DNA of 49,910 nt from Isosphaeraceae bacterium (GTDB taxonomy: Bacteria > Planctomycetota > Planctomycetia > Isosphaerales > Isosphaeraceae). Location: contig JARLIH010000464.1 of NCBI GenBank assembly GCA_031291845.1, positions 1-49,910 of the forward strand, in the 5' to 3' direction. Numbering within the stretch: the first letter of the stretch is position 1; each line of letters opens with the position of its first letter. This document shows, piece after piece, positions 24,112 through 33,200 of the stretch. The notes beneath the pieces are model-generated. The model made no database searches, was not told the origin of the DNA, and saw only the letters and a program-made list of their open reading frames with translations. A program made the position numbers and the translations under genes.

Positions 24112-25827
24112 TCAGCGACCATGCGTGCAACCGGCAAATCCGCACATGAAGTGCTGACGCTTCAACACGGTCTTGCCGTCCTCGCGAACGAGCCGATGGG
24201 TCTTGCAGCTCGGCCTCGTTTCGCCTGGAGTGGTCAGCTCGGCCGGGAGCACGCCCGGAGCGTCCTCGTGGCAAATCCTGTCGAGCTGGACCAAGTCCTC
24301 AACGTAGGAGCGGGCGTCCTCTTCGGGGCTGAAATTTCGCTCGGACCCGCCCGTGAGCGCGGCGGCTGTGACGGCGAAGCGGTTCGGCTCGGCCGGCATG
24401 TGGACGTGGAAGGTGACGCCGAAGCGAGTCGTCAACGGACGGACGGGAAGGGACGGGGCATCCTTGGCCGTCCTCTTGTAGCCCTCGTTGTCCCCTTCGA
24501 ACAGAAGCTGGCGGGCGCCTGGGACGAGGCCGGACACGCCGAAGACCTGGCCACCGTGCGTCTGCAGGTCCCGGGCGAGCGACACCGCCGCGGTGGGGGA
24601 CAGGATCCCTCGCTGAACGAAACTGCTGGTCAGCGCAGCGCGGTAGTGCCCCCCATTGAGGCTCTGGTCGGCCTGAACCATGCCCGCGGCGACCTGGCTG
24701 TAGAAGCCCGCCCCGACGGAGGCAAGGCGTACCCCCTCGATCAGAAGCTTGCCCGCGTCGAGGGAAACCGCCTGAAGCTTGGCGGAGTCGCTCGGGGCGG
24801 GGTTGGCGGGCCCAACCTGGAACATCCGCGCTAACACGTCGAGGAACGCGCCCGAGAACACGCGCGAGAAGGAGTGGGCCTCGGAGGACAACTGGGTCGC
24901 GGGAGCACTCGGGGGGAGCGTCGACGGGTCTTGGTAGAAGAACCGATTGCTCGCGTTGCGCAGCGAGTCGCTATCCACCAACGACGGGTTGATCTCGACG
25001 CGGATGGCCCAACCGAGCTGACGGGCTTGCTGCGACAGCCGTGAGTTCCGATTCAGTTGTCCACCCGTCTGGGAGAGAACGAACTGGCGGATCGATGGGA
25101 GCTGCAACGCGGAGAGCATCGAACTGCAGTCGGCGAACGCCTCGTGGAAGGCACTCACTTCCGTGCTCATCGCGTCGAACAACTCCGGCTTGACCGCGTC
25201 GAGGATCCCGTGCCCCAGCTCGTGACAGATTACGTCAGGGCTCTCCCCGGAAAAGACCGTCACGGCGGGGTCGACCTGGTCGACCAGCCCATGGAAAAAG
25301 TTGAGCCCGCTGTCACGAGCGTAGAATGCGTTGAAATCGACCCCTTTGTCCAGCTCAACCTGGAGGGGCTGCTGGTCGCTGGACCACTGCGTACCGGCGG
25401 GCAGCAGCGGGTTCCAGAAGTTGATGCCTCGCGCCAGCGCGGCGGCGGCGTTCCAGTAAAGGAACTCCGGACTGGACAGGGGGTAGACCTCGGGTGGCGG
25501 CTGCTGCTCTCGGATCTGGGTCTGGAGCGGCTGATGGTTTTCGGGCACGTCGACCGTGATCGGTTGGGCAGGAACGGGGTTCGCGCCGGCGACTGCCTGA
25601 AGAAACGGGTCGTCCTCCCAAATCTGGATCTGGACCCCCTCCTCCGCGGCAACACGGGACGGAACTTTTCGAGACGCGGGACCGGTTTCGGGATACTCAT
25701 CTCCTTCGGTATCTTCGATTAATCGCTGGAGTTCCTCCGCGATCGCCTTCAATTGCTTCCGGTTGACCGGGACTTCGGCACCAGGAGGTTTCGACCGAGA
25801 TGCCGCCTGGCCTTTCGTGGTTGCCAT
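24112..25827 (-). CDS. HELGH zinc metalloprotease, thermolysin/M36-like, 571 aa
   Basis: Start ATG 25827 with AGGAAAGG upstream. The zinc site is H202-E203-LG-H206, and 22 residues after H206 comes HEAFADCSSM with the probable third ligand (E229), the gluzincin arrangement of M4/M36 peptidases. Residues ~1-110 are Gln/Pro/Glu-rich and there is no signal peptide, odd for this normally secreted class. The C-terminus ends in a small Cys/His cluster (FMCGFAGCTHGR). It is either cytoplasmic, exported by another route, or started elsewhere. Exact peptidase family is not certain. Confidence 0.82.
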   Translation of the reverse strand: MATTKGQAASRSKPPGAEVPVNRKQLKAIAEELQRLIEDTEGDEYPETGPASRKVPSRVAAEEGVQIQIWEDDPFLQAVAGANPVPAQPITVDVPENHQPLQTQIREQQPPPEVYPLSSPEFLYWNAAAALARGINFWNPLLPAGTQWSSDQQPLQVELDKGVDFNAFYARDSGLNFFHGLVDQVDPAVTVFSGESPDVICHELGHGILDAVKPELFDAMSTEVSAFHEAFADCSSMLSALQLPSIRQFVLSQTGGQLNRNSRLSQQARQLGWAIRVEINPSLVDSDSLRNASNRFFYQDPSTLPPSAPATQLSSEAHSFSRVFSGAFLDVLARMFQVGPANPAPSDSAKLQAVSLDAGKLLIEGVRLASVGAGFYSQVAAGMVQADQSLNGGHYRAALTSSFVQRGILSPTAAVSLARDLQTHGGQVFGVSGLVPGARQLLFEGDNEGYKRTAKDAPSLPVRPLTTRFGVTFHVHMPAEPNRFAVTAAALTGGSERNFSPEEDARSYVEDLVQLDRICHEDAPGVLPAELTTPGETRPSCKTHRLVREDGKTVLKRQHFMCGFAGCTHGR

Positions 25828-26439
25828 GACCTTTCCTTCCTGTTGCGAGCGAGGGTAAGCCGACACTTGCCAGATGATGAACGAGAGCTACACGTCAGAG
25901 CAGTGAACGCTCGGATTGCGCTGAGGCGGGCCTGCTTGATTGTTCGCCCCCCCCCGATCTCTCCTTCGTACGGGGGGGACATCGTCACTCCTCCCTTACA
26001 AATACAAAGGCGACGGGTCGCTCCGGCTCTCCCGGGCGCGAAGGACGTTTAGGGATCTGCGCCGTGTTACTTATCTTTTCTGCCTGATTCTCCTGATTAC
26101 GGTCGCACGACGCCGTCTGGGTGTGAGTTGCGATATCGTAACAAGAGAGGGCAAGTTTTTGCGATCAATATTTAAGAAACCCACAGTTCCGTGAAAGGGC
26201 GGAACGGAACGGTTCCCGGTGCGCGGAGGTACGCCGTAATCCGTTCCCCCGAACAGGGCGCGGGTGCAGTTCATTGAATAAGACGACCTGATCGACCGTC
26301 AGACGAGCTGCAAGGGCGGAGGGGAACGTGCTCCTCCAAACGACTCGCGTCCTTGGAACGAGGAGTTCGCCCTCCTCTATCGAAGGAGCGAACGGCCGCC
26401 GCTCCAAAATCGGCAGCAGACGCGAGGCGGAGGGGTTGG
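25828..26439. other. 612-bp region without a recognised gene
   Basis: Upstream of the protease gene on the minus strand and downstream of the PHP gene. It contains a degenerate copy (about 25945-25980) of the C-tract/G-tract palindrome seen at 18505-18559. A stretch at about 26060-26190 is distinctly AT-richer than the surroundings. No coding frame there has convincing composition or similarity. Confidence 0.5.
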
Positions 26440-27819
26440 TTACCGCACGTAGATCGGGTTCGAGTAGACCCAGGGGCGTTCTTCGCCGCCCAACTCGAGC
26501 CATGCTTCGACGCGGTACACCCCAGGCTCCGTGAGCGCTTGCTCCCACGCGTCGCCCGCCCGTTCGGCGATCACCCGCCCGTCCTTCAAGAGCCGACCCC
26601 GGCAGGCGACGGGGAAACGGACGGCCAGACGCTCTCCGGGAGCGAACGCCGCTTCGTCTCCTGTCAGAACGCGACGACCTGTCTCATCGGTCGCCGAAAT
26701 CAGCTCGAACCGGAAGCCGGTCGGGTCGCACATCCAATCGTGGCTCACGTAGGCGTGCCCCGAGCGCAGAGCATCCCGAACGGCGGCCTCGGTCAGTTCG
26801 GGGGCGAGGACGTGCGTGCTCACGCTCAGGAACGAGCGGTGATAGGGATCGAGGTCGACGCGAGCCAGGACGTCGCCGGGCTGGTGGCCCTTCGTCATGT
26901 CGCGGATCCCCGGGCGCAATTTGGCCGACATGGTGCGCATGCGATCATCCGCATCGACGTTCGTCCCGACCCTGACGGTCTCGGCGTCCACCATCTTCAC
27001 GAGCAGGACCAGGTTGTGGTGGCAGTCGTTGGCGGCGACGCCGGTCAGGCGCTGGGACTTGGTCTCGGTGTCCCACTTGGCCAGGTAGTCGGCCGGGTAG
27101 CCGGCCTGAGAGGCGAAGAGGGCGTCCGGGTACAGGCGGAGGCTTTCCTCCAGCTCCTTGAGGCTGGCGGGGTCGGTCAGACGGAGCATCAGGGCGAGCA
27201 TCGCGGGGGTGTTCTTCTTCGACTCGGCGTGGCTGTTGTAGACCTCCATACCGGTCAGGCCGGTCATGGGGTGGTCGGGGCGTTCCTCGATGTGCGAGAG
27301 GAAGATCAGACCCCCGTCGGCGCGAACGGCTGCGATGAACGCCGGAGTGGGCTCCTTCATCCGGTCCATGATCGAGCGCGTGGGGTAGAGCAGGAACCCG
27401 CGGTCCTCGGAGCCTGGAATGAAGAGCACCCCGTCGTGCAGGCCACGCCAACTTTCGCGGATGAAATCCTTCGGTGGGCGGTGGTGGTCGGTCAAGAGGA
27501 TCGCGTCGACGCCGGCGCGCTGGGCGTCGGCCAGCATCTCGGCGCGGGTGCCGCCGGTGTGCGCAGAGTCCTCGGCGTGGGCGTGGAGGATGGCCCGGTA
27601 GTCGTGCAGGCCGGGAAGAGGCGGCACGTCCCGACGCGCGCGTTGAAGGCGCTGGGCGTCTTCGTGGGCCGCTTTCAGCCGACCCGGCTGCATGCGCTCG
27701 ACGGGAGAATAGGTCTTGCGCGCGTTCGGGGCGTCGCCCGCCAGGGCAACACCCGCCCCCACGAGCCAGAGGCCCGCAGCAAGCGCGACGGACGACCGCC
27801 TGGGGAACGCGCGGGGCAT
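26440..27819 (-). CDS. Secreted PHP-domain metallohydrolase (CehA/McbA-like), 459 aa
   Basis: A signal peptide (SSVALAAGLWLVGAGVALAGDA) precedes a PHP fold. Predicted metal ligands are H79/H81 in LHAHAED, D111-H112-H113 in LTDHHRPP, E138 in PGSEDRG, a later LSHIE and NDCHH. PHP enzymes of the CehA/McbA type hydrolyse phosphoesters or carbamates, often with exported location. The last ~100 residues look like a beta-sandwich (RLAVRFPVACRGRLLKDGRV). It is followed on the same strand by nothing within 600 bp. Substrate unknown. The ribosome site at 27819 is weak. Confidence 0.85.
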   Translation of the reverse strand: MPRAFPRRSSVALAAGLWLVGAGVALAGDAPNARKTYSPVERMQPGRLKAAHEDAQRLQRARRDVPPLPGLHDYRAILHAHAEDSAHTGGTRAEMLADAQRAGVDAILLTDHHRPPKDFIRESWRGLHDGVLFIPGSEDRGFLLYPTRSIMDRMKEPTPAFIAAVRADGGLIFLSHIEERPDHPMTGLTGMEVYNSHAESKKNTPAMLALMLRLTDPASLKELEESLRLYPDALFASQAGYPADYLAKWDTETKSQRLTGVAANDCHHNLVLLVKMVDAETVRVGTNVDADDRMRTMSAKLRPGIRDMTKGHQPGDVLARVDLDPYHRSFLSVSTHVLAPELTEAAVRDALRSGHAYVSHDWMCDPTGFRFELISATDETGRRVLTGDEAAFAPGERLAVRFPVACRGRLLKDGRVIAERAGDAWEQALTEPGVYRVEAWLELGGEERPWVYSNPIYVR

Positions 27820-28017
27820 GGGACCGTCCGTTTGGCTTCGGAGGTTCGAGCGTCACCGTCGCGGGCAAGGCACAGGGAGCAGCGACTCCTCCGCGACGAC
27901 CGATCCCCTCATTATGCCTGGACCCAGGGCAAGAAAACAGGCACCCCCCGGACAAGAGTCATTCACTCACGCGATGATGTGGTAACTCTTGAAGCTCCGC
28001 GTGCGCGGCGCTGTACT

Positions 28018-28323
28018 CTACCCCCAGTAAACGCGCCGGCAGTGCGGACACTGCCCGGCGTCCAGCTCGGCGAGGAGCCAGCCCTCGATACGGAACCGGA
28101 TGTTCTTCAGAGGCACAGCCGTCACACAGCTATTGGGCCCGTTGTCACATGGGCACATCACCTTCGGCGCGCCGTTCGACCGGCGTAGCCGCGGGGTGTA
28201 CACCAGCTTCATCCCGTTGGCAACGCCTGAGCGCGCGGCCTGCGTCACGAGAAACTCCAGGCCGATTTTGCGGGGAACGCGGACGGGGGTGGTGACCAAA
28301 GGGGTTGAAGTGAGTGTCGTCAT
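28018..28323 (-). CDS. Small Cys-rich (zinc-ribbon-like) protein, 101 aa
   Basis: Starts at ATG 28323 with AAAGGC about 6 nt upstream; longer frames upstream have no ribosome site. Cysteines occur as CPC near residue 58, a single C soon after, and CPHC near the C-terminus (GQCPHCRRVYWG), which suggests a zinc ribbon. The N-terminus is Thr-rich. Family not recognised. It lies 198 bp upstream of the PHP gene on the same strand. Confidence 0.65.
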   Translation of the reverse strand: MTTLTSTPLVTTPVRVPRKIGLEFLVTQAARSGVANGMKLVYTPRLRRSNGAPKVMCPCDNGPNSCVTAVPLKNIRFRIEGWLLAELDAGQCPHCRRVYWG

Positions 28324-29073
28324 GGTTGCCTTTCGCCAGAAATACGCCGGTGCGCAGCGCGGTCGACGAACCGTCGAGGCATCTCGCTGACGCGGAGCCA
28401 CCGTGGACCCAAGGCGTCATTCCTCGCGAACTCGCCGCGCGGTGGGCTGGACGTCGCGCGGTGGCACTAAGGGGCGGGGAGAGGTGGTCCCCCGGCGCTG
28501 CATTCGGCTGAACCCTCGGTTCCAAGCATCGTGGCTCATGAATAAGAACGGATTCTCCTGCAAAAAGCGCGCGCGGAGTCCTCTTGGATGACGAGATTCG
28601 CCGCCCGTTGAGGCCACCGGCCGGCCGATTTTGGGCAGCGCGAAGGTGCTCCCAATGACATCCTCGCGTCTCTCCATGGATCCCCTCGGCTCGACCCAGC
28701 CGCCGATAAACACCTGGATCCCTTCCTGGGATCTTCGTCGTTCCTCGACCGCACGCACATGAAGGCGCCGGGGTGCTGCGCGGGAGTCGTGAGGACATGC
28801 CTAACCGGCGAGCAGTGCGCGCTGGGCTGAAAAGCCGGCGCGCAGTCTTCGGGTCGGACGTAAACGGATGGGGCGACACCGTTTCTGCGTCGAACAAGCG
28901 GTCCAAGAACCCCGCCGGGCTGCGCTCTGGTACACGATTCGCTTTCTGTCCGCCGTACCGCACCGCTCCGCCCGGTGCGTCTTGGGCCGCCCTCTCCACG
29001 GGTAATGCCCGGATGCCCCAGTCGGCGCGGTGCGTTCTCGTTTCGAAATGAGTTCTCGGAGTTCGACAACTTC
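28324..29073. other. 750-bp region without a recognised gene
   Basis: Between divergent genes (minus 101-aa protein, plus HAD hydrolase). The open frames here lack ribosome sites and normal third-position bias. I see no clear RNA gene or repeat family member. Composition is mixed, with an AT-richer patch near 28530-28570 (TCATGAATAAGAACGG). Confidence 0.5.
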
Positions 29074-29913
29074 ATGCTTGGTTACTTGATCGATATGGAT
29101 GGCGTCATCTATCGAGGCGGCCATCTGATCCCCGGCGCGGACCGTTTCATCAACGGCCTGCTCAGGACCGAGACCCCTTTCCGGTTCCTGACGAACAACA
29201 GCCAGCGCACCCGGCGCGACGTCGCTACCAGGCTGCAGCGCCTTGGCATCGACGTTGAAGAGAAACACGTCTACACCTGTGCCATGGCGACGGCCCGTTT
29301 CCTGGCCCACCAGAAACCGGGCGGGACCGCCTTCGTGATCGGCGAAGGAGGCCTGCTCACGGCCCTGCACGAGAACGGTTACGCCATCGTCGACCGAGAT
29401 CCCGATTACGTGGTCGTGGGCGAAGGCCGGACGATCAGCTTCGAGATGGTCGAGGCCGCGCTCAAGATGGTCCTGGCCGGCGCGAAGCTCGTCGCCACCA
29501 ACCTCGACCCCAACTGTCCGACCGAGTCGGGTCTGCGGCCGGGCTGCGGCTCGACCGTGGCCATGCTCGAGACCGCCAGCGGCGTCAAGGCGTTTAGCGT
29601 CGGCAAGCCCAGCCCCGTCATGCTCCGCGGCGCCCGCAAGGACCTGGGACTCAACACCGACCAGACCGTCGTCATCGGCGACACGATGGAGACCGACATC
29701 CTCGGCGGCGTCCAGCTCGGCTTCAAGACGATCCTCGTCTTGAGCGGCGGCACCAGCCGCGACGACCTCCACGACTATGCCTACCGGCCCGACAAGATCG
29801 TCGAGTCGGTCGCAGACCTTGACCTGGCGAAGCTCGAACGCGAGTTCACGCCGGATGAACCCCTCCTCACGCGCCCCCGCCTCTCCATGCGCGAGCGCCA
29901 GTTGCAGCCGTAG
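29074..29913 (+). CDS. HAD-IIA family phosphatase (NagD-like), 279 aa
   Basis: The start ATG 29074 puts the nucleophile motif DMDGV (D7, D9) at the N-terminus as usual. Others follow: TNNSQRT (motif II), the type II cap in the middle, VGKPSP (motif III Lys) and GDTMETDILGG (motif IV acids). NagD-type enzymes dephosphorylate nucleotides or small sugar phosphates; the specific substrate is not readable. A Gly/Arg-rich tail follows. It stands alone, with a hairpin repeat 127 bp past its stop. Confidence 0.92.
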   Translation: MLGYLIDMDGVIYRGGHLIPGADRFINGLLRTETPFRFLTNNSQRTRRDVATRLQRLGIDVEEKHVYTCAMATARFLAHQKPGGTAFVIGEGGLLTALHENGYAIVDRDPDYVVVGEGRTISFEMVEAALKMVLAGAKLVATNLDPNCPTESGLRPGCGSTVAMLETASGVKAFSVGKPSPVMLRGARKDLGLNTDQTVVIGDTMETDILGGVQLGFKTILVLSGGTSRDDLHDYAYRPDKIVESVADLDLAKLEREFTPDEPLLTRPRLSMRERQLQP

Positions 29914-30039
29914 TCTCGCGAGATGAATCACTGGGCTTGGTGCGACTCCCGAGCCTTGTCGGTGGAGGCCGATCCTGTTGCGCCGCCGACGATCTTCGAC
30001 CATCTCCCCTTGTGGGAGCGGATCGCCGCGTCGGCGGCC

Positions 30040-30064
30040 GCCCTCTCCCGCGAGGGGAGAGGGC
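30040..30064. repeat. GC-rich hairpin repeat, CCCTCTCCC type
   Basis: GCCCTCTCCC, loop GCGAG, GGGAGAGGGC: a perfect 10-bp stem with a 5-nt loop, between the HAD gene and the convergent 820-aa gene. It may also serve as a terminator between convergent genes, although it lacks a U-tract. Similar in type to the element at 14925-14959. Confidence 0.65.
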
Positions 30065-30169
30065 ATTCACGACATGATGCCCTGGCTGCCATCCGGACGA
30101 CGCCGGTCGTTCGAGAAACGCTCTCGCCCGTCCGCCGCCGAGCCCAGACGGTAGCCCGCTGAGCCTGGG

Positions 30170-32632
30170 TCACTTCGTCTTCACTCCCAGCACGTCCATG
30201 TCGAACTTCAGCCGACTCCCGACGGGCTGTGTCAGGTCGATCTTGAACTTGGGCTTCACAGGCACTGCGCTGGCGACCGCGGCGAACGGAAATGCCTCGC
30301 GGGAGATCCACCGGAGTCCTCGGTCGTCAACCGTCGTGGCCAACACGCTCGGAAACAGGTGCGCTCGCACCGCAGACGCTTTGGGAAGCTTCGACGGATC
30401 GAGGCGCACGCGAAATCCCGACGGACGAGGCACGCCGGCCAGGCCCAGAATCGCCGAGACCGGCCCGGCTTCAGAGTCGATCGACGCCTGGTCGAGCAGA
30501 TTGCCGAGCAGTTGCACGTACGCCGGGAGCTTCGCGATCATTTCCGGCAAGGCCGAGTCCGCCGCGTCGGCCACGGAGAGCGAGGTCAGCTCGGCGGGCA
30601 GGTCGGCGAGCGTGCGGGCCACCTCCCCCTCAGCACGCCAGTTCGAACCGGGGGCGGCCTCCGCCGCGAGCACCGCACGCGCCAGCTCCGCATTGGCGGC
30701 GACGACCACGTGGGACTTGCCCACCAGCACCGTCGGGCGGAGATCCTCGTCGAGCCAAAGAACGAGCCCGGCCGGCGACGTGAGCTGATAGCCTCGGTCC
30801 GGCGCGGGGAGGCGCTCCAGCAACAGCGCAGGCGGATCGCGGTCTTGCGCCCCCGCGCCGGCGTCCTTCCCGCCGGTTTCCAGCTCGCGCAGGGAGCGGT
30901 TGACTCGCGCGGCAACGGTATCGAGGACCTTCGCGAATGCCTCCGCGTCGCGCAGCCCGACGACGACCACCTGCCCGGGGGAGAGCCCCTGGGAACGATC
31001 GTTCGACCCTTCGGCCAGGTCGTACGTACACCAGGTCGGCCCGATGTGGGCGAGCAAGTCCTCGCGGAGGCGCACCCCGGCTACGTCTTGCACGGCCTTC
31101 TCACCGGCCTCCAAAAGCGCGTCGGCCTCCGCGCCGAGGGCCTTCTTCGCCTGAGCGACGATCGCTGCGTACCCCCGCGCCGGGTCGAACGAGCCGATCG
31201 CGAACGACGTCACGCGCCTGGGAATCGGCGGCAGTCGATCCTTGCGGAAGCTCGGCTGGTCGATCAGGGCCATCAGCCCCTCGCGTGGGGCCGGGATCTC
31301 GAGGCGCACCACGGTCACGAGGCCCTTCCCTTGAAATCCCCAGCGTATGATCAGTTGTTTAATTCCGCGCAGACCCAGCATTGCGATCGCATCGATTTCT
31401 TTCGGTGCTTCTTCCTTGAGAGCCTGCCCGGCTTTTCCCTTCTCGTCCGGCTTCAACGGGTGCTCGGGGCCTGGCGGGTCATCGGCATTGCCGTCCGTCG
31501 TCGCGCACGGCCTGATGGGTTGCGGCGGAAGCGGACGCTCCGGGGCTTGGGCGGCCTCATCGTTCAACTCAGCACCGGAGGGCACGACGTTCCGTTCGCC
31601 TGGAGGTCCCGGCGGGATAAGCTGGTCGTCGTCGCGCAGGTATCGACCGGACGGCAGCGAGAGGCCCGACGCTGGAGTCGAATCGGCGAGCGGGCTCATG
31701 GCTCCGACGCCCTCGAGCATGCCCTTGAGCAGCCCCGATTTGCCGCCGAGATCGACGAAGCAGAGGCCATCGGCCTCGAAGCCGTTCACGTCCTTCCCCT
31801 CAGCGATTGCTGTGATGTAGCCATCATGCGTTGAGACGGACTTCGCTTTGCCGTCGATCGCGTCGAAGACCGCGTCGAGATCGCCCCTGTGCGTCGGACG
31901 GGCTCGTTCCCGCTGCGCCGCGACCTCGCCCTCCGCGGCTTCGGCCGGCGCGGCGGACGAATTGCTGAAGACGACGAAGAGGTCGTTCCCCTCGAACCAG
32001 AACGATTGACTCGGCTCAGAGGCGGCGACGGGCGCGGCCTTTCCCTCGCCATCCCCTGCGCCGGCGTCGGGCGCGGGGGACGTTGCGGGCTGATAGACGT
32101 CGCGGCCCCGGATCTTCACTGCGGGAAGCGGCTTCGGATCTTCACCGGCCGAGAGCAGGCCAAGGCGCACCTTCTCGAGGCGCCGGCGCGCGTCTTCACG
32201 GCCGAGGCCACGGCAAACCAGGACGCCGCAAAACGAATCCTCACCCCGGCCGTAAATCGCCAGCGCGAAGCCGTCACCGACGGCGTCCCGGAGTAGAGAG
32301 GTCAGATCGCCGGCGTGAACCTTCGCGTCGGGAACGGCCTTGAGCACCTGGTCGAGAACCTGGCGCGATACCTCGGCGGCCATCGCGCCCGTCGGCGTAC
32401 GATCGATGATCGCGCTGGCGGCCGTGGCCTCCCACGCCTTTCTGTGCGAATCGATGCCGTCGTATTCGAGATAGACGACCAGCCCTTCCGCGGGCACGCG
32501 TCCGGCAATGGGCGCTTTGGGCTCGGCCCGGGCGGGAACCGCCCCCAGCCACACGGCGATGATCACGAGCGATGCTGCGTTCAGTCGCACAAGAACGGCA
32601 GACGCGATGCGGGACTCAGAGCGGTCCGTCAT
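30170..32632 (-). CDS. Secreted protein of unknown function, 820 aa
   Basis: ATG 32632 has AGGGAG a few nt upstream. A signal peptide (LVIIAVWLGAVPARA, cleavage before EP) indicates export. The N-terminal ~300 residues alternate strands and helices (EGLVVYLEYDGIDSHRKAWEA, FALAIYGRGEDSFCGVLVCRG). A Pro/Gly-rich, acidic linker follows at ~320-410, and then a second globular half (VTSFAIGSFDPARGYAAIV, VRLREDLLAHIGPTW, VVVVGLRDAEAFAKVLD). The second half recalls DUF3352-like planctomycete secreted proteins. It is divergent from the giant TPR gene across 568 bp. Function unknown. Confidence 0.8.
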   Translation of the reverse strand: MTDRSESRIASAVLVRLNAASLVIIAVWLGAVPARAEPKAPIAGRVPAEGLVVYLEYDGIDSHRKAWEATAASAIIDRTPTGAMAAEVSRQVLDQVLKAVPDAKVHAGDLTSLLRDAVGDGFALAIYGRGEDSFCGVLVCRGLGREDARRRLEKVRLGLLSAGEDPKPLPAVKIRGRDVYQPATSPAPDAGAGDGEGKAAPVAASEPSQSFWFEGNDLFVVFSNSSAAPAEAAEGEVAAQRERARPTHRGDLDAVFDAIDGKAKSVSTHDGYITAIAEGKDVNGFEADGLCFVDLGGKSGLLKGMLEGVGAMSPLADSTPASGLSLPSGRYLRDDDQLIPPGPPGERNVVPSGAELNDEAAQAPERPLPPQPIRPCATTDGNADDPPGPEHPLKPDEKGKAGQALKEEAPKEIDAIAMLGLRGIKQLIIRWGFQGKGLVTVVRLEIPAPREGLMALIDQPSFRKDRLPPIPRRVTSFAIGSFDPARGYAAIVAQAKKALGAEADALLEAGEKAVQDVAGVRLREDLLAHIGPTWCTYDLAEGSNDRSQGLSPGQVVVVGLRDAEAFAKVLDTVAARVNRSLRELETGGKDAGAGAQDRDPPALLLERLPAPDRGYQLTSPAGLVLWLDEDLRPTVLVGKSHVVVAANAELARAVLAAEAAPGSNWRAEGEVARTLADLPAELTSLSVADAADSALPEMIAKLPAYVQLLGNLLDQASIDSEAGPVSAILGLAGVPRPSGFRVRLDPSKLPKASAVRAHLFPSVLATTVDDRGLRWISREAFPFAAVASAVPVKPKFKIDLTQPVGSRLKFDMDVLGVKTK

Positions 32633-33200
32633 TGGAACTCCCTTTCCCTAATCGTTGTGAAGATCCGTCGCCTCACCGATCATGATAAGCCGTTGATCGT
32701 GGCCAGTCCACAGCGTTTGTCGATTCGACACGAGGATTGTGAACTCGCTGACCGTCGCGGATTCTGGCGGTGTCATGGGTGGTCTTTCTGAGGCCCGAAT
32801 GGGGAGGCGAGCCCTCGCGATACGTTCGGTCCCCCTCCGGGACTTGTCTCTTCCTTGTGCGCCGGGTGGCACGCCCGGATCACTCCACAATCGACCTTTG
32901 TATGCGTCCTGGTCGACACGGCATCTCCTCAACATGAGGTGGGGGCGGTCGCTCCGCGCAACATGCCGGGGGCATTTCCGGCAGCCGTCGGAAAGAATCT
33001 TCCCGAGGCGCTGTGTCTTCATTCGTCGTTCCCTTCGCGCCTCAGCGGACTCCGCAGCCGATTGACTAAGGAATTCGTCCGGCTTATCCTGCACAGGTTC
33101 GCGTGCGGAAAAGGGCGGAAGGAGCGGCAAAGCCCGACGGCCGGGGCTGTGCGGAACCCCGGCGCCACTCGGCGAAAGCACCTCGGTTCGGAAGGGCGGG
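32633..33200. other. 568-bp divergent intergenic region with a possible structured leader
   Basis: Separates the 820-aa secreted-protein gene from the giant gene. Near its right end (33140-33163) GCCGGGG and CCCCGGC form a 7-bp stem with a 10-nt loop. Just before it, CGGCAAAGCCCGACGG faintly resembles the GACGCAAAGCC core of GEMM riboswitches. The resemblance is too weak to call. A GAAGGGCGGG ribosome site precedes ATG 33201. Confidence 0.4.

Noticed and set aside
26353..28188. 611-codon plus-strand frame opposite the PHP gene
   Set aside because: Shadow of a strongly supported secreted protein; no start signal and no recognisable domain.
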